Part shown: positions 7,986-17,209 of the stretch, in pieces | Layout of the letters: every line of letters begins with the position of its first letter | Position numbering within the stretch: position 1 is the stretch's first letter | Translations under genes and position numbers: made by a program | Assembly: GCF_943908415.1 (NCBI RefSeq) | Contig: NZ_CALTSY010000004.1 | Coordinates: 1-64,000 of the forward strand | Length of the DNA: 64,000 nucleotides | Reading direction: 5' to 3' | Source of the DNA: an uncultured Anaerococcus sp. | GTDB taxonomy: Bacteria; Bacillota; Clostridia; Tissierellales; Peptoniphilaceae | Notes under the pieces: generated by a model | Databases searched by the model: none | What the model was told of the DNA's origin: nothing | Seen by the model: the letters and a program-made list of their open reading frames with translations, nothing else

Positions 7986-10189
7986 TAAATCACCCCTTTA
8001 GTATATGAATCGCGAACTTTTGCCTTATTTAAATTAATTAAATCTTGATCATCCATTATAGAATAAAGCAGGGATGTATCTTTACTTAACTTACTTATAT
8101 CAAAAATATCAGTCTTATCTGGATATATCTTAGAATAGTCTCCATAACGGATTACTTTCATGTATGACCCATCTACTGATTTCATTTCTCCCTTATTAAA
8201 ACTACAAGTAGAGCATCCACTTAGGCAACATTTTTTTATAGTAGAAAATGGACAATGGCGCATATTCATAAGTTCAATCCTGCCATAGACCAAGGCTTCT
8301 GTCCTCATTCTAGAACTATTGGCGTTAATAAAGTCTAGGTCACTTTCACTGCTTAGGCAAATCATTTCTGCAAAGTCACTATAAAAATCACTTGTATAGG
8401 AATTAAATATATTGAGATACCTGCCAATCCTTATGCCTATATTATTTTTATTAAAGTCACTAATAAAGTTTAGATCACGATAATTGTTACAGATTACACC
8501 TTTGTAATTGTATTTTTGTAGATAGGAAATTAATTCATCTATCTTGTAATCATCGTGAGAATCTAAATAAAAATACAAATTAAAGTCTTTGTATTTTTCA
8601 TCGTATGCCCTTAGATAAATATTATCAAAGTCTGATAATAAATTTGGATTCACTTTATTTGTAAGTAATTCTATATTTTTTTCTATTTTTGATATGTTTT
8701 TATTTTCTAAAACTGGAAGCTTAATATCTATAGTATTTCTGTGATAATCCTTTAAAATTTCTTGTTTTAGTAAATCCACAGCTTTTCTTCGACATTCGTT
8801 GATGTCTTTTTTTCTTATAAATATACCTTCTTCTATATGAGTATTTATCTTACTAGCCGTAAATATTTCATCATTGAGCTTAGATAAACTTACCTTTACA
8901 TCCTCGTCTGTAATGGAAATATTTTTAGCTTCTTCACATATTAAATCGTGAATATATTTTATTTTTTTATCTTTATATTCTAAAGTAATTTCTGGATTTT
9001 TTCCAATCTCAGCTTTAAAATCTATGTCTATATAAAGGTTTTTGTATGAATCCAGAGCATCTTCTAGGGACTTTGTAATTTCTGTAGAGTTAAGTAGTAA
9101 TACATCAGAATCAACCATGGCATCTTTGTATTTTTCAAGAATTATTTTATCAGCTTTTTTATAGGATCTTTTAGTAGTAAAGGGGAGTTTTTTTCCTCTA
9201 TCAGTTGTTATTTCTAGATTATCTCCTATAGATAAGTCTGAATTGCTTATAAAGTATTTGTATGATTTTTCCTTAGAAATTTTACCCAAACTGCGGTGCT
9301 TTTTATCATCTTTTAAACCTATATAATCCTCTTTTTGATCAAATATGAATCCTCTTGTGTAACCCCTATTTGAAGAATCTATAAGTTCTTCTTTCTTATA
9401 AGTATTATCTAAAATCTTTTGCCTATAATTAATCACTGATGTATAAACATACTCTGGAGTTTTCATACGACCTTCTATTTTTAGACAGTCTACTCCTATA
9501 TCAATCAAATCATCTAAATTCTCAATTACATTTAAATCTTTCATATTTAAATAATAATCATTTCCCAAGCTTTTATCATCTGATATAAGCTCATACTTTT
9601 GCCTACAAGGTCCTGCACACCTACCTCTATTTGCAGATCTTCCTCCAAAATAGGAGCTCATTAAGCATTCTCCAGAATAGCTTACGCAAAGCGAACCGTG
9701 AACAAAAACTTCTACTTCTACATCTAAGCTAGTGATCTTTCTAATTTCTTCTATAGGAGTTTCACGAGCTATAACTATCCTATCAAAACCAAGCTTAGCT
9801 AGATACTTGGCCCCATAGTAATCTCTTACTGCCATTTGAGTGGAAGCATGTAAGTCCATTCCAGGAACCTTATCCTTAATTATAGAAAATAATCCCAAAT
9901 CTTGAATAATTAGTGCATCTACTCCGTATTCATAGAGTTTTTCTACATAGTATATAGCCTTAGGCATTTCTCTATCTTTAATAAGGATATTCATTGTTAC
10001 AAATACTTTTTTATCAAATAAGTGTATATAATCTATAACTTCTTTTATGTTTTCTATTGTGAAGTTTTCTGCATAGGCACGTGCCCCAAAGTCATCTAAA
10101 GCAAGATAAAAGCAGCTAGCACCTGCAGCTATCCCTGCTTCAAGCATAGAATAATTACCTACTGGTGCTAGTATCTCTATTTGGCTCAT
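7985..10189 (-). CDS. Peptidase U32-family protein with DUF3656-like C-terminus
   Basis: A 734-residue protein of the U32 family. The TIM-barrel part carries LAPVGNYSMLEAGIAAGA near the N-terminus and the family motif SYSGECLMSSYFGG...NRGRCAGPCRQ around 170-200, with conserved cysteines. The C-terminus adds a cysteine cluster (RHCPF...KKCCLSGCSTC). Long members such as E. coli RlhA hydroxylate 23S rRNA rather than cut peptides, so an RNA-modifying iron-dependent enzyme is at least as likely as a protease. A TTG at 10192 is also possible, but the ATG at 10189 overlaps the zapA stop (TGATG) and fits AAAGG better. Confidence 0.88.
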   Translation of the reverse strand: MSQIEILAPVGNYSMLEAGIAAGASCFYLALDDFGARAYAENFTIENIKEVIDYIHLFDKKVFVTMNILIKDREMPKAIYYVEKLYEYGVDALIIQDLGLFSIIKDKVPGMDLHASTQMAVRDYYGAKYLAKLGFDRIVIARETPIEEIRKITSLDVEVEVFVHGSLCVSYSGECLMSSYFGGRSANRGRCAGPCRQKYELISDDKSLGNDYYLNMKDLNVIENLDDLIDIGVDCLKIEGRMKTPEYVYTSVINYRQKILDNTYKKEELIDSSNRGYTRGFIFDQKEDYIGLKDDKKHRSLGKISKEKSYKYFISNSDLSIGDNLEITTDRGKKLPFTTKRSYKKADKIILEKYKDAMVDSDVLLLNSTEITKSLEDALDSYKNLYIDIDFKAEIGKNPEITLEYKDKKIKYIHDLICEEAKNISITDEDVKVSLSKLNDEIFTASKINTHIEEGIFIRKKDINECRRKAVDLLKQEILKDYHRNTIDIKLPVLENKNISKIEKNIELLTNKVNPNLLSDFDNIYLRAYDEKYKDFNLYFYLDSHDDYKIDELISYLQKYNYKGVICNNYRDLNFISDFNKNNIGIRIGRYLNIFNSYTSDFYSDFAEMICLSSESDLDFINANSSRMRTEALVYGRIELMNMRHCPFSTIKKCCLSGCSTCSFNKGEMKSVDGSYMKVIRYGDYSKIYPDKTDIFDISKLSKDTSLLYSIMDDQDLINLNKAKVRDSYTKGVI

Positions 10190-10680
10190 CAAATTTTGCC
10201 TTTCAGTTGTGTATTTTCTGATTTTAGAGTAGCTGCTTCCTTTTGAAGCCTTTTTGTTTCATCTCTTAGTTTTTCTATAAGCTTATCATTTTCTTCATTT
10301 ACTTTAATCTGTTTTTTTAAATCACTTTTCTCTTCTTCTAGTGATAATTTTTGATTAGTTAATTGATCAATTTTTTCAAGTAATTTTTCATTTTCAGATA
10401 GGCTTTTATTATAATTTTCTAAGACAGAAGGATAGTTTTCCACTGCTTCAGAAGAGCTTTCCTTAAGTCTTTTGTATCTGTTACCTACATTGAAGAGATC
10501 ATTGGCTATATTTAAGCTTGTTAAAACTAATTGTTTATCATAGCTTAAATTATCAGACTTAGCCTCATTTATTTTCTTTCCGACATATGAAGCTATTTCT
10601 TTTATTTGTTCTTCACTTTCATCAGTTACAAGGGTATAACTCATACCATTTATCTCTACTTGAACTTTTTTTTCTGTCAC
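10189..10680 (-). CDS. zapA: Cell division protein ZapA
   Basis: A 163-residue protein. The N-terminal ZapA domain (1-75: VQVEINGMSYTLVTDESEEQI, then the helix KQLVLTSLNIANDL) is followed by a long charged coiled coil to the end. ZapA bundles FtsZ filaments at the septum. It is longer than E. coli ZapA (109) because of the extended coil, as in other Firmicutes. The start codon is GTG, with GGAG just upstream, 8 bases after the pheT stop. The order pheS-pheT-zapA-U32-mutS2 is a common Firmicute arrangement. Confidence 0.88.
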   Translation of the reverse strand: MTEKKVQVEINGMSYTLVTDESEEQIKEIASYVGKKINEAKSDNLSYDKQLVLTSLNIANDLFNVGNRYKRLKESSSEAVENYPSVLENYNKSLSENEKLLEKIDQLTNQKLSLEEEKSDLKKQIKVNEENDKLIEKLRDETKRLQKEAATLKSENTQLKGKI

Positions 10681-10688
10681 TTTTGCTC

Positions 10689-13076
10689 CTAACTGCGTAA
10701 TACAATATTCGCATCGCTTAGATCATTTATGATTTTATCTTCTATATCTTTTATATCCTTTTCTTTTAGAGTTCTATCATTGTCTCTATATTCGACTTTA
10801 TATGAGATAGATTTCTTATTATTATCAATCTGATCTCCTGTGTAAATATCAAATAGCTCGATATTTTTTACCAAGTCTTTGCCATTATTAATGATTGTAT
10901 CTTCTATAAACTTAGATTCAACATCACGATCTGTTACAAATGAATAATCACGTGTTATCGCTGGGTATTTTGGAATAGGGGAATACTTTTTATTTTTAAT
11001 TCTCTGATTTCTTATCTTAGAAAGATTAATTTCTAAGATTAAACATCCCTTTTTAATATCATATTCATCACGAACTTCGTAGGAGATCTCACCCATAGTT
11101 CCTATGTTTATATCTCCATAGTATATGTCTGCACATCTACCAGCATGGAAAATAGGATTATTCTCATCAGCCTTATAATCAAAACCAACAAATCCAACTC
11201 TTTGCATTACTACGGCAAATATATCTTTAAGGTCATAAAAGTTATATGAACCATATAGACCCATAGTTAGGCTATCATTTTCATTTGGTAATTCTTCACT
11301 AATTTTCTCAAAAGTTTTACCTAACTCAAATAATTTTAAATCCTTGGCACCACGATTGATATTTTTTGAAATAACGTCAAGCATGTTGCTTATTTGTGTG
11401 GTTCTCATGATTGAGAAGTCCTCACCTAGGGCATTTTCTAAGCTTATATAATTTCTTAAGCTTGAGTTTTGATCAAGGCCCATTCTGTCAAATTCTCTTG
11501 GAGATATAAATGAGTATGTTGTTATTTCAGAGAATTTTTGGCCCATAAGCTCTTTTCTAAGATTATCTCTTAAAAGTCTTGCATCACTTCTAATACCTCT
11601 TTGAAGAGTAGATTTAAGAGGCTTAGACTCAATATTTCCCATTCCATAAAGTCTTACAACTTCTTCTATAAGGTCAGCTTCTATATCTATATCCATTCTA
11701 AAGAAGGGCACTTTGGCAATAAGGGTATCACTATCCTTATCTTCTACTTCAAATTCTAGAAGCTCTAAATTCGTGGTAGCCTCTTCTTTGCTAAAATCAA
11801 CCCCTGTCAAAGAATTAAGTCTAGAAATTCTAAGTTCTACAAATTTATCTTCTGTAGTGTTTTCCCCTTGATCGATCATTCCAGATACTACTTCACCAAT
11901 CCCTAAATCAGAAATAAGTTTCATAGCACGTCTGGAAGCAAAGTCTGCCATTTGGATTGGAAGGCCTTTTTCAAATCTTGTAGAAGCTTCACTTCTTAAA
12001 CCTAGTTTTTTAGATGTCTCTCTTATTACTGCCCTATCAAAATTAGCTGCTTCTAAAAGTATGTTTGTAGTTTCACTAGTTACTTCACTATCAAAACCAC
12101 CCATAATTCCAGCAAGTCCTATGACCTCTTTTCCATCGGCTATAACTAACATTGAAGAATCAAGTTCTCTATCTTCTCCATCAATTGTTTTAAGTATTTC
12201 GCCATCTTTAGCTTCTCTTACTATTATTTTTTTGTCATTTAACTTATCTAGATCATAGGCATGAAGTGGCTGTCCTATTTCAAGCATTACAAAGTTAGTG
12301 ATATCTACTATATTATTTATAGGACGCATGCCTGCTAGTATAAGATAGTTTTGGAGCCATTGAGGAGATTTGCCTACCTTGATATTTTTTGCGATTCTTG
12401 CTGTAAACCTCTTACAATTATTGCTTTGAATACTAACTCCATTTGTATGGTCATTAATATTTTTATTACTAGTAGGATAATCTATGTCTGGAAGATTTAT
12501 CTTTTCTCCAAAACTTGCGGCACTCTCTCTAGCCATGCCTATTATTGAAAGACAATCCGCTCTATTTGGGGTTATTTCATATTCTATAACTGGAGTGTTT
12601 GATTTTAGAACATCACTTGCTGGAGTTCCCGGTTTATACTCTTCATTTAAGATGATAACTCCATCTTTAAATTCTTTTGGTATTACATTATCAGAATATC
12701 CAAGTTCTGCATAGGAGGTAAGCATTCCTTCTGAATTAATTCCAAAAAATTCATGATCTCCTATATATTCTCCATTATCTAAAGTAGTTCCACTTTTTAT
12801 TACAAACAGATAATCACCTTCATTGGTGTTTGGGGCAGCTGTTATAATTGTAGCTGGCTTATCTTCTCCTATATCTATTGTTAAGACTTTAAGTCTATCT
12901 GCATCTGGGTGTTTTTCTTGTTTTAAGACATGGCCGACTACTACAGATTCTAGATTGCTAGTAATTATATTTACTTCTTCTACGTGAGATCCTGTTTCTG
13001 AAAGTCTATCAGTTATTGTCTTGAGGTCTTTATCTATATTTACATAATCTTTTTGCCAAATTAAAGGTACTAACAT
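10689..13076 (-). CDS. pheT: Phenylalanyl-tRNA synthetase beta subunit
   Basis: The 795-residue beta subunit of the (alpha-beta)2 enzyme that charges tRNA-Phe. Domains in order: an EMAP/OB tRNA-binding domain (about 40-150), the B3/B4 editing domain (about 210-385) with ITNFVMLEIGQPLHAYD, B5 (about 405-475), the catalytic-like core, and the C-terminal ferredoxin-fold anticodon-binding domain beginning near SPIPKYPAITRDYSF. It lies 8 bases after pheS and is preceded by GGAG. It should share the T-box control of pheS. Confidence 0.97.
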   Translation of the reverse strand: MLVPLIWQKDYVNIDKDLKTITDRLSETGSHVEEVNIITSNLESVVVGHVLKQEKHPDADRLKVLTIDIGEDKPATIITAAPNTNEGDYLFVIKSGTTLDNGEYIGDHEFFGINSEGMLTSYAELGYSDNVIPKEFKDGVIILNEEYKPGTPASDVLKSNTPVIEYEITPNRADCLSIIGMARESAASFGEKINLPDIDYPTSNKNINDHTNGVSIQSNNCKRFTARIAKNIKVGKSPQWLQNYLILAGMRPINNIVDITNFVMLEIGQPLHAYDLDKLNDKKIIVREAKDGEILKTIDGEDRELDSSMLVIADGKEVIGLAGIMGGFDSEVTSETTNILLEAANFDRAVIRETSKKLGLRSEASTRFEKGLPIQMADFASRRAMKLISDLGIGEVVSGMIDQGENTTEDKFVELRISRLNSLTGVDFSKEEATTNLELLEFEVEDKDSDTLIAKVPFFRMDIDIEADLIEEVVRLYGMGNIESKPLKSTLQRGIRSDARLLRDNLRKELMGQKFSEITTYSFISPREFDRMGLDQNSSLRNYISLENALGEDFSIMRTTQISNMLDVISKNINRGAKDLKLFELGKTFEKISEELPNENDSLTMGLYGSYNFYDLKDIFAVVMQRVGFVGFDYKADENNPIFHAGRCADIYYGDINIGTMGEISYEVRDEYDIKKGCLILEINLSKIRNQRIKNKKYSPIPKYPAITRDYSFVTDRDVESKFIEDTIINNGKDLVKNIELFDIYTGDQIDNNKKSISYKVEYRDNDRTLKEKDIKDIEDKIINDLSDANIVLRS

Positions 13077-13084
13077 CTTATCTC

Positions 13085-14107
13085 CTAAAATTGTTCCAAG
13101 AATCTTTTATCATTATCATAAAGTAGTCTGATATCATCTAGGCCATATTTTACCATGGCTATCCTGTCTACTCCTAGTCCAAAGGCAAATCCTGTGTATT
13201 TTTCACTATCTATGCCGCAAGCTTCTAATACATTTGGATGAACCATACCTCCACCTAAAAGTTCCATGGACCAGCCAGTATTACCACATGCTGGACAGCC
13301 CTCTCCACGACAAACAGGGCAAGTTGCATCTACTTCTAAAGATGGCTCAGTGAATGGAAAGTGGTGTGGCCTATATCTTAAATTAATATCATCTCCAAAC
13401 ATTTCTTTTATAAATGTCTCAAGAGTTGCCTTTAAATTCGCCATAGAAACTCCCTCATCTACTACTAGACATTCTAATTGGTGAAACATTGGAGAGTGAG
13501 TTGCATCTACTTCATCATTTCTAAATACTCTACCGGCAGAAACCATTTTTATAGGAAGCTTACCCTCTCTCATAACTCTAATCTGCATAGAAGAAGTATG
13601 AGGTCTTAGGATTGTATCATCTGTTATATAGAAAGTATCTGATTTAGATCTAGCTGGATGGTCAGCTGGAGAATTTAGATCATCAAATACATTTTTGACA
13701 GTATCTATTTCTGGTCCTTCAACAACGTCAAAGCCCATATTTTGGAAGATAGCTTCAAGCTCTTCTAGAGTCTCGTTTATAAGAGCTAGGTGTCCACTTT
13801 CATATTTATCAAAGTGAGCTGTAACATCTATTTTTTCTTCTTTTATCTTTGCTTGTAAAATCTCTTTGTTTAGTTCTTCATTTTTATCAGATAGAACTTT
13901 TTCGATTTTTTTGCTAGTTTCGTTTATAAGCTTACCAGCCATAGGCTTTTCTTCGTTTGGTAATTTTGAGATATTTTTCTTAAGATCTGTAATTTTACCT
14001 TTTTTACCAAGATAAGTAATTCTAATTTTTTCTAAATCTTCAAGGCTACTAGCAACATTTATTTCATGTTCTGCCTTAGCCAGGATTTCTTTTAAGTTTT
14101 CTTCCAT
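13085..14107 (-). CDS. pheS: Phenylalanyl-tRNA synthetase alpha subunit
   Basis: A 340-residue class II catalytic subunit. An N-terminal coiled-coil arm (1-90) precedes the core. Motif 2 lies in VSAGRVFRNDEVDATHSPMFHQ and motif 3 in FAFGLGVDRIAMVKYG. The phenylalanine-binding region carries FPFTEPSLEV. A zinc-type knuckle CPVCRGEGCPACG near residue 265 is typical of bacterial PheS. AGGAGAGG sits a few bases before the ATG and directly after the T-box terminator. Confidence 0.97.
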   Translation of the reverse strand: MEENLKEILAKAEHEINVASSLEDLEKIRITYLGKKGKITDLKKNISKLPNEEKPMAGKLINETSKKIEKVLSDKNEELNKEILQAKIKEEKIDVTAHFDKYESGHLALINETLEELEAIFQNMGFDVVEGPEIDTVKNVFDDLNSPADHPARSKSDTFYITDDTILRPHTSSMQIRVMREGKLPIKMVSAGRVFRNDEVDATHSPMFHQLECLVVDEGVSMANLKATLETFIKEMFGDDINLRYRPHHFPFTEPSLEVDATCPVCRGEGCPACGNTGWSMELLGGGMVHPNVLEACGIDSEKYTGFAFGLGVDRIAMVKYGLDDIRLLYDNDKRFLEQF

Positions 14108-14119
14108 TTACCTCTCCTA

Positions 14120-14336
14120 AATTTGTATAAAAAAATTCCGTCCTTATGAAAGGACAGAATCTATAAAGTCTGCGGTACCACCTTAATTGGTTATATAACC
14201 CACTTGAAAGCTTTAACGCAGCTTATACGTATCAACTACTTATTTCATATCAAGCTTCATCGGTGAATATTAAGCTTAAAGTGAAAGGCTCTCATCATCC
14301 CTTTCTTGCTGTTATATTAAAGCTACTTTTGCCGAA
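14120..14336 (-). promoter_or_regulatory. T-box riboswitch for pheST
   Basis: The minus-strand leader contains the diagnostic T-box AAGGTGGTACCGCAG (14184-14170). It is followed by an intrinsic terminator (14160-14129: stem around GTCCTT-TCAT-AAGGAC, then seven T). Uncharged tRNA stabilises the antiterminator and allows pheST transcription. A TTC triplet at 14267-14265, followed by A, is a plausible phenylalanine specifier, but I cannot fold Stem I with certainty. The leader begins immediately after the SpoU methylase stop and I see no strong promoter between them, so the promoter may lie inside or upstream of that gene. Confidence 0.9.
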
Positions 14337-15059
14337 TCATAAGCTAAGTTTATTCATTAAAATGCTAGCTGCTATGGCAGCATTTAGTGATTCAATCTCT
14401 CCTTGCATAGGAATTTTTACAAAACTATCAGTAATATTTCGTACTTCTTCTGATAAGCCATTTGCTTCATTGCCTATAGCAAGAATTAAATCTTCAATTA
14501 TTTCATATTTATTTATATCATACCCGCCCATGTCAGCAGCTACAATTTTATAAGATTTTTTTAGTATAGAAATTTCATCTATGCTAGTTTCTTTTATATT
14601 TAATCTAAAAATGGAGCCCATAGAGGCTCTTAAAGTTTTTTCATTATATATATCAACGGTTCCAGCTGTTATAATTATATCTTTAAATCCAAAGGCTTCT
14701 GCACTTCTTATTATAGTGCCCATATTGCCTGGGTCATTTAAGTGATCTAAAAGTAAGACTCTTGAGCTTCTGATATCTTTTGCTTCTTTCTTTTTAACGA
14801 CAGCCCCAAATCCATCAGGATTTTTAAAAGAGCTTAGTTTATTAAAAAGAGTTTCTGATAAGACTATTTTATCAATATCTGTCTTATAAGAAACATTATT
14901 TTCAGATAAAAAAATAAAATCAACATCAGCAGAAGAGATGGCCTCTTCTACTAATTTCTTTGATTCTACTATAAAGGAATTTTCTATATCCCTATATTTT
15001 TTATTTTTTAATTTTGATATATATTTATATTTCTGATTAGAAGTTGATTCTATAACCAT
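14337..15059 (-). CDS. TrmH/SpoU-family RNA 2'-O-methyltransferase
   Basis: A 240-residue SPOUT methyltransferase. Residues 1-95 form the L30e-like substrate-binding domain. The trefoil-knot domain has motif 1 DHLNDPGNMGTIIRSAEAFG, motif 2 AIGNEANGLS and motif 3 IPMQGEIESLNAAIAAS. It methylates a ribose in rRNA or tRNA; the exact site cannot be read from sequence. The ATG overlaps the rplT stop (TTAATGG) and lacks a clear Shine-Dalgarno site, suggesting translational coupling to rplT. The infC-rpmI-rplT-spoU order is common in Firmicutes. Confidence 0.93.
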   Translation of the reverse strand: MVIESTSNQKYKYISKLKNKKYRDIENSFIVESKKLVEEAISSADVDFIFLSENNVSYKTDIDKIVLSETLFNKLSSFKNPDGFGAVVKKKEAKDIRSSRVLLLDHLNDPGNMGTIIRSAEAFGFKDIIITAGTVDIYNEKTLRASMGSIFRLNIKETSIDEISILKKSYKIVAADMGGYDINKYEIIEDLILAIGNEANGLSEEVRNITDSFVKIPMQGEIESLNAAIAASILMNKLSL

Positions 15060-15412
15060 TAAGCATTTTGATTAGCAAGTTCTACTAATTTGCTAAATTC
15101 AGCTGGGTTTTCTACAGCAATTTCAGCAAGCATCTTTCTATTGATATTGATGTCGGCTTTTTTAAGATTGCCCATTAATTGTGAGTATGTTGTACCATTT
15201 TGTCTTGCTGCAGCATTGATTCTAGCAATCCATAATTTTCTGAAATCTCTTTTTCTTTGTTTACGTCCAATGTAAGCATAGTTTAATGATTTCATTACAG
15301 CTTGGTTAGCTGTTCTGTATAGGAGGCTCTTTGAACCGTAGTATCCTTTAGCTTGTCTTAATACTTTTTTATGTTTTTTCTTTGCGTTTTTAGCTCTTTT
15401 TACTCTTGCCAT
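15059..15412 (-). CDS. rplT: Ribosomal protein L20
   Basis: A 117-residue, highly basic 50S protein needed for early large-subunit assembly. The N-terminal helix ARVKRAKNAKKKHKKVLRQ and the core RKQRKRDFRKLWI match L20. In Bacillus, L20 also represses its own operon through the infC leader. It is preceded by AGGAGGGG and lies 18 bases after rpmI. Confidence 0.98.
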   Translation of the reverse strand: MARVKRAKNAKKKHKKVLRQAKGYYGSKSLLYRTANQAVMKSLNYAYIGRKQRKRDFRKLWIARINAAARQNGTTYSQLMGNLKKADININRKMLAEIAVENPAEFSKLVELANQNA

Positions 15413-15430
15413 TTCTCTTCCCCTCCTAAA

Positions 15431-15628
15431 TTACATTCCTAATAATGTTTTTACGTTTCTTTCGTCAGCTTTAGAAATAGTTGTTCCTTTTCTAAGTCTT
15501 CTTTTTCTAGCCGGTGATTTTTTTGCTGTTAAGTGTCCCTTATAAGCTTTTCTTCTCATTACTTTTCCACTACCTGTAACTTTGAATCTTTTAGCAGCAG
15601 CTCTTTTTGTTTTATTTTTATTTGCCAT
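15431..15628 (-). CDS. rpmI: Ribosomal protein L35
   Basis: A 65-residue basic 50S protein. The family patterns KTKRAAAKRFKVTGSGK and HLTAKKSPARKRRLRK are present. It has an AAGGAG site and starts two bases after the infC stop, in the standard infC-rpmI-rplT operon. Confidence 0.97.
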   Translation of the reverse strand: MANKNKTKRAAAKRFKVTGSGKVMRRKAYKGHLTAKKSPARKRRLRKGTTISKADERNVKTLLGM

Positions 15629-15629
15629 T

Positions 15630-16148
15630 TTATTCTCCTTTTTCAGTAGCTGGTTCTAAGAACATTACTAATGATCTACCTTCCATCTTAGGTTTCTTAT
15701 CAACTATAGCAGAATCACCTAGCATAGCTTTGAATTTATCCATCAATTCATAGCCTGGTTCTTTACGACCTAGCTCACGTCCTCTAAATCTTATAGAAAC
15801 TTTTACTTTATCCCCGTTATTTAAGAATTTGATAGCTTGATTTGCTTTGGTTTGTAAATCATTATCTTCGATGTTCAAAGAAAATCTTGTTTCTTTTAGT
15901 TGAGCATTCTTTTGCTTTTTCTTATTTTCTTTATCTTTCTTCTCTTGATCGTATTTGAACTTACCGTAATCCATAATTCTAGTAACAGGTGGTTTTGCAT
16001 TTGGACTCATCAAAACTAAGTCTAAATTTGCTTTATCAGCACGTTCTTGTGCATCTCTTAGAGTTGTTACACCTACTTGGTTACCATTTTCATCAATTAA
16101 TCTTACCTTGTCAGCTCGAATTTCGTTATTTATTCTTAAATCTTTTAT
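15630..16148 (-). CDS. infC: Translation initiation factor IF-3, probable ATA start
   Basis: IF-3 monitors initiation codons and tRNA-fMet on the 30S subunit. An open frame extends to an ATG at 16190, but that ATG lies in the leader next to a terminator T-run. The only good ribosome site, GGAGGT (16160-16155), sits 6 bases before an ATA at 16148, giving 172 residues starting (M)KDLRINNEI, the normal IF-3 beginning. Rare start codons (ATT, ATC, ATA) are typical of infC and serve IF-3 autoregulation. N domain (1-75), lysine-rich linker KKDKENKKKQK and C domain with RFRGRELG are all present. Confidence 0.93.
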   Translation of the reverse strand: MKDLRINNEIRADKVRLIDENGNQVGVTTLRDAQERADKANLDLVLMSPNAKPPVTRIMDYGKFKYDQEKKDKENKKKQKNAQLKETRFSLNIEDNDLQTKANQAIKFLNNGDKVKVSIRFRGRELGRKEPGYELMDKFKAMLGDSAIVDKKPKMEGRSLVMFLEPATEKGE

Positions 16149-16175
16149 AGTTATACCTCCAATGTATAATTGCAT

Positions 16176-16200
16176 AAAAAAAGCGGGCACAAAGCACCCG
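16176..16200 (-). terminator. Hairpin terminator/attenuator in the infC leader
   Basis: Minus-strand GC-rich hairpin (CGGG.../...CCCG, 7 pairs with two G-U, loop TTT) followed by TTTTTTT, 16 bases upstream of the infC Shine-Dalgarno site. It lies downstream of the infC promoter, so it is best read as a leader attenuator like those regulating IF-3/L20 operons in Firmicutes. It would also stop transcripts from the DegV gene upstream. Confidence 0.75.
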
Positions 16201-16296
16201 TTTAAATTTTTAAAATTCTAATCTAAAAATTATTAACCTACAAATCTAAATATCAGCAGGTGAGTATTGGGTACTTCTTTGTTGTCTATGCTATAT

Positions 16297-16325
16297 ATAA
16301 TACTACTAATTTTATCTTGTGTCAA
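16297..16325 (-). promoter_or_regulatory. Promoter of the infC-rpmI-rplT operon
   Basis: On the minus strand TTGACA (16325-16320), a 17-bp spacer and TATTAT (16302-16297). Transcription would start near 16290, giving a leader of about 140 bases that contains the terminator at 16176-16200. Confidence 0.85.
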
Positions 16326-16338
16326 ATACTGTTATTAA

Positions 16339-17196
16339 TTAATCTACAATCAAATATGCTACTGCGTATATCTTTGGTCCAACATGGACTGCTACAACCG
16401 GTCCTGCTGGTGATTCAAATGTTCCCAAAGCATTTTCTTCTAAGTCAGATAATCTGTCTTTGGCTTCATCTAAAATACTATAATCATCAGCATATAAGTA
16501 AGCTATATAATATTCTTTAGCTCCATCAAGTTCTTCTCTTATCTTTTTTTCCACAGCAGGGTATGAGTTTTTTCTACTAGATTTTAATTTATATAGATTG
16601 AATTCTCCCTTTCCATTTATAGACATAAAGGGTTTTAATTTTAGCTTAGTAGATACCTTACTAGCCGCTTTACCTAATCTACCACCAGCCTTTAAATACT
16701 TTAAACTATCTATCCAACCGATAGCATTGGAATTGCCAACCACGTGATTTACTCTTTCAATTATTTCATTAAAATTCAGACCTTTATTTAATAAATCATT
16801 GGCATACATCACCAAAAGGCCTTGATTAATAGTGACTGTTCTACTATCTATAAATCCTATATCTAGCTCATTATTATCAGCAAGTTTTGCATTTGCTATA
16901 GTGGAGGATAGATTGGACCCCATGCCTATAAATATGACCTTATCATATCCATCCTCTCTTATATTATTAAACATTTCACTAAAGTCTTTAGGACTTGGCG
17001 ATGCAGATTTAACTGTAAAGTCTTCATCTTTTTCATCTAGCTTAAACATGTCATATGAGCTAATATCTATACTATCCTTATAATACTTTCCATCTATAAT
17101 CACATATAGGCTAATAACGTAAATATTATTTTCTTTAACATAATCATCTGGTAAATTAGCTACGGTATCAGTCATCAATGCAATTTTTTCTATCAT
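16339..17196 (-). CDS. DegV family protein (fatty-acid binding)
   Basis: A 285-residue DegV/FakB-type protein. The N-terminal strand IALMTDTVANLPDDYV carries the conserved T-D-(S/T)-x-x-(L/D)P pattern. SASPSP (around 66) is the fatty-acid carboxylate-binding TSxPSP motif. The C-terminal domain ends VHVGPKIYAVAYL. Family members present fatty acids to the kinase FakA for incorporation into phospholipid; no fakA gene lies in this window. It is 13 bases from a second DegV gene, and the two are clearly divergent paralogues. Confidence 0.9.
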   Translation of the reverse strand: MIEKIALMTDTVANLPDDYVKENNIYVISLYVIIDGKYYKDSIDISSYDMFKLDEKDEDFTVKSASPSPKDFSEMFNNIREDGYDKVIFIGMGSNLSSTIANAKLADNNELDIGFIDSRTVTINQGLLVMYANDLLNKGLNFNEIIERVNHVVGNSNAIGWIDSLKYLKAGGRLGKAASKVSTKLKLKPFMSINGKGEFNLYKLKSSRKNSYPAVEKKIREELDGAKEYYIAYLYADDYSILDEAKDRLSDLEENALGTFESPAGPVVAVHVGPKIYAVAYLIVD

Positions 17197-17209
17197 AGTT
17201 ACTCCATTA

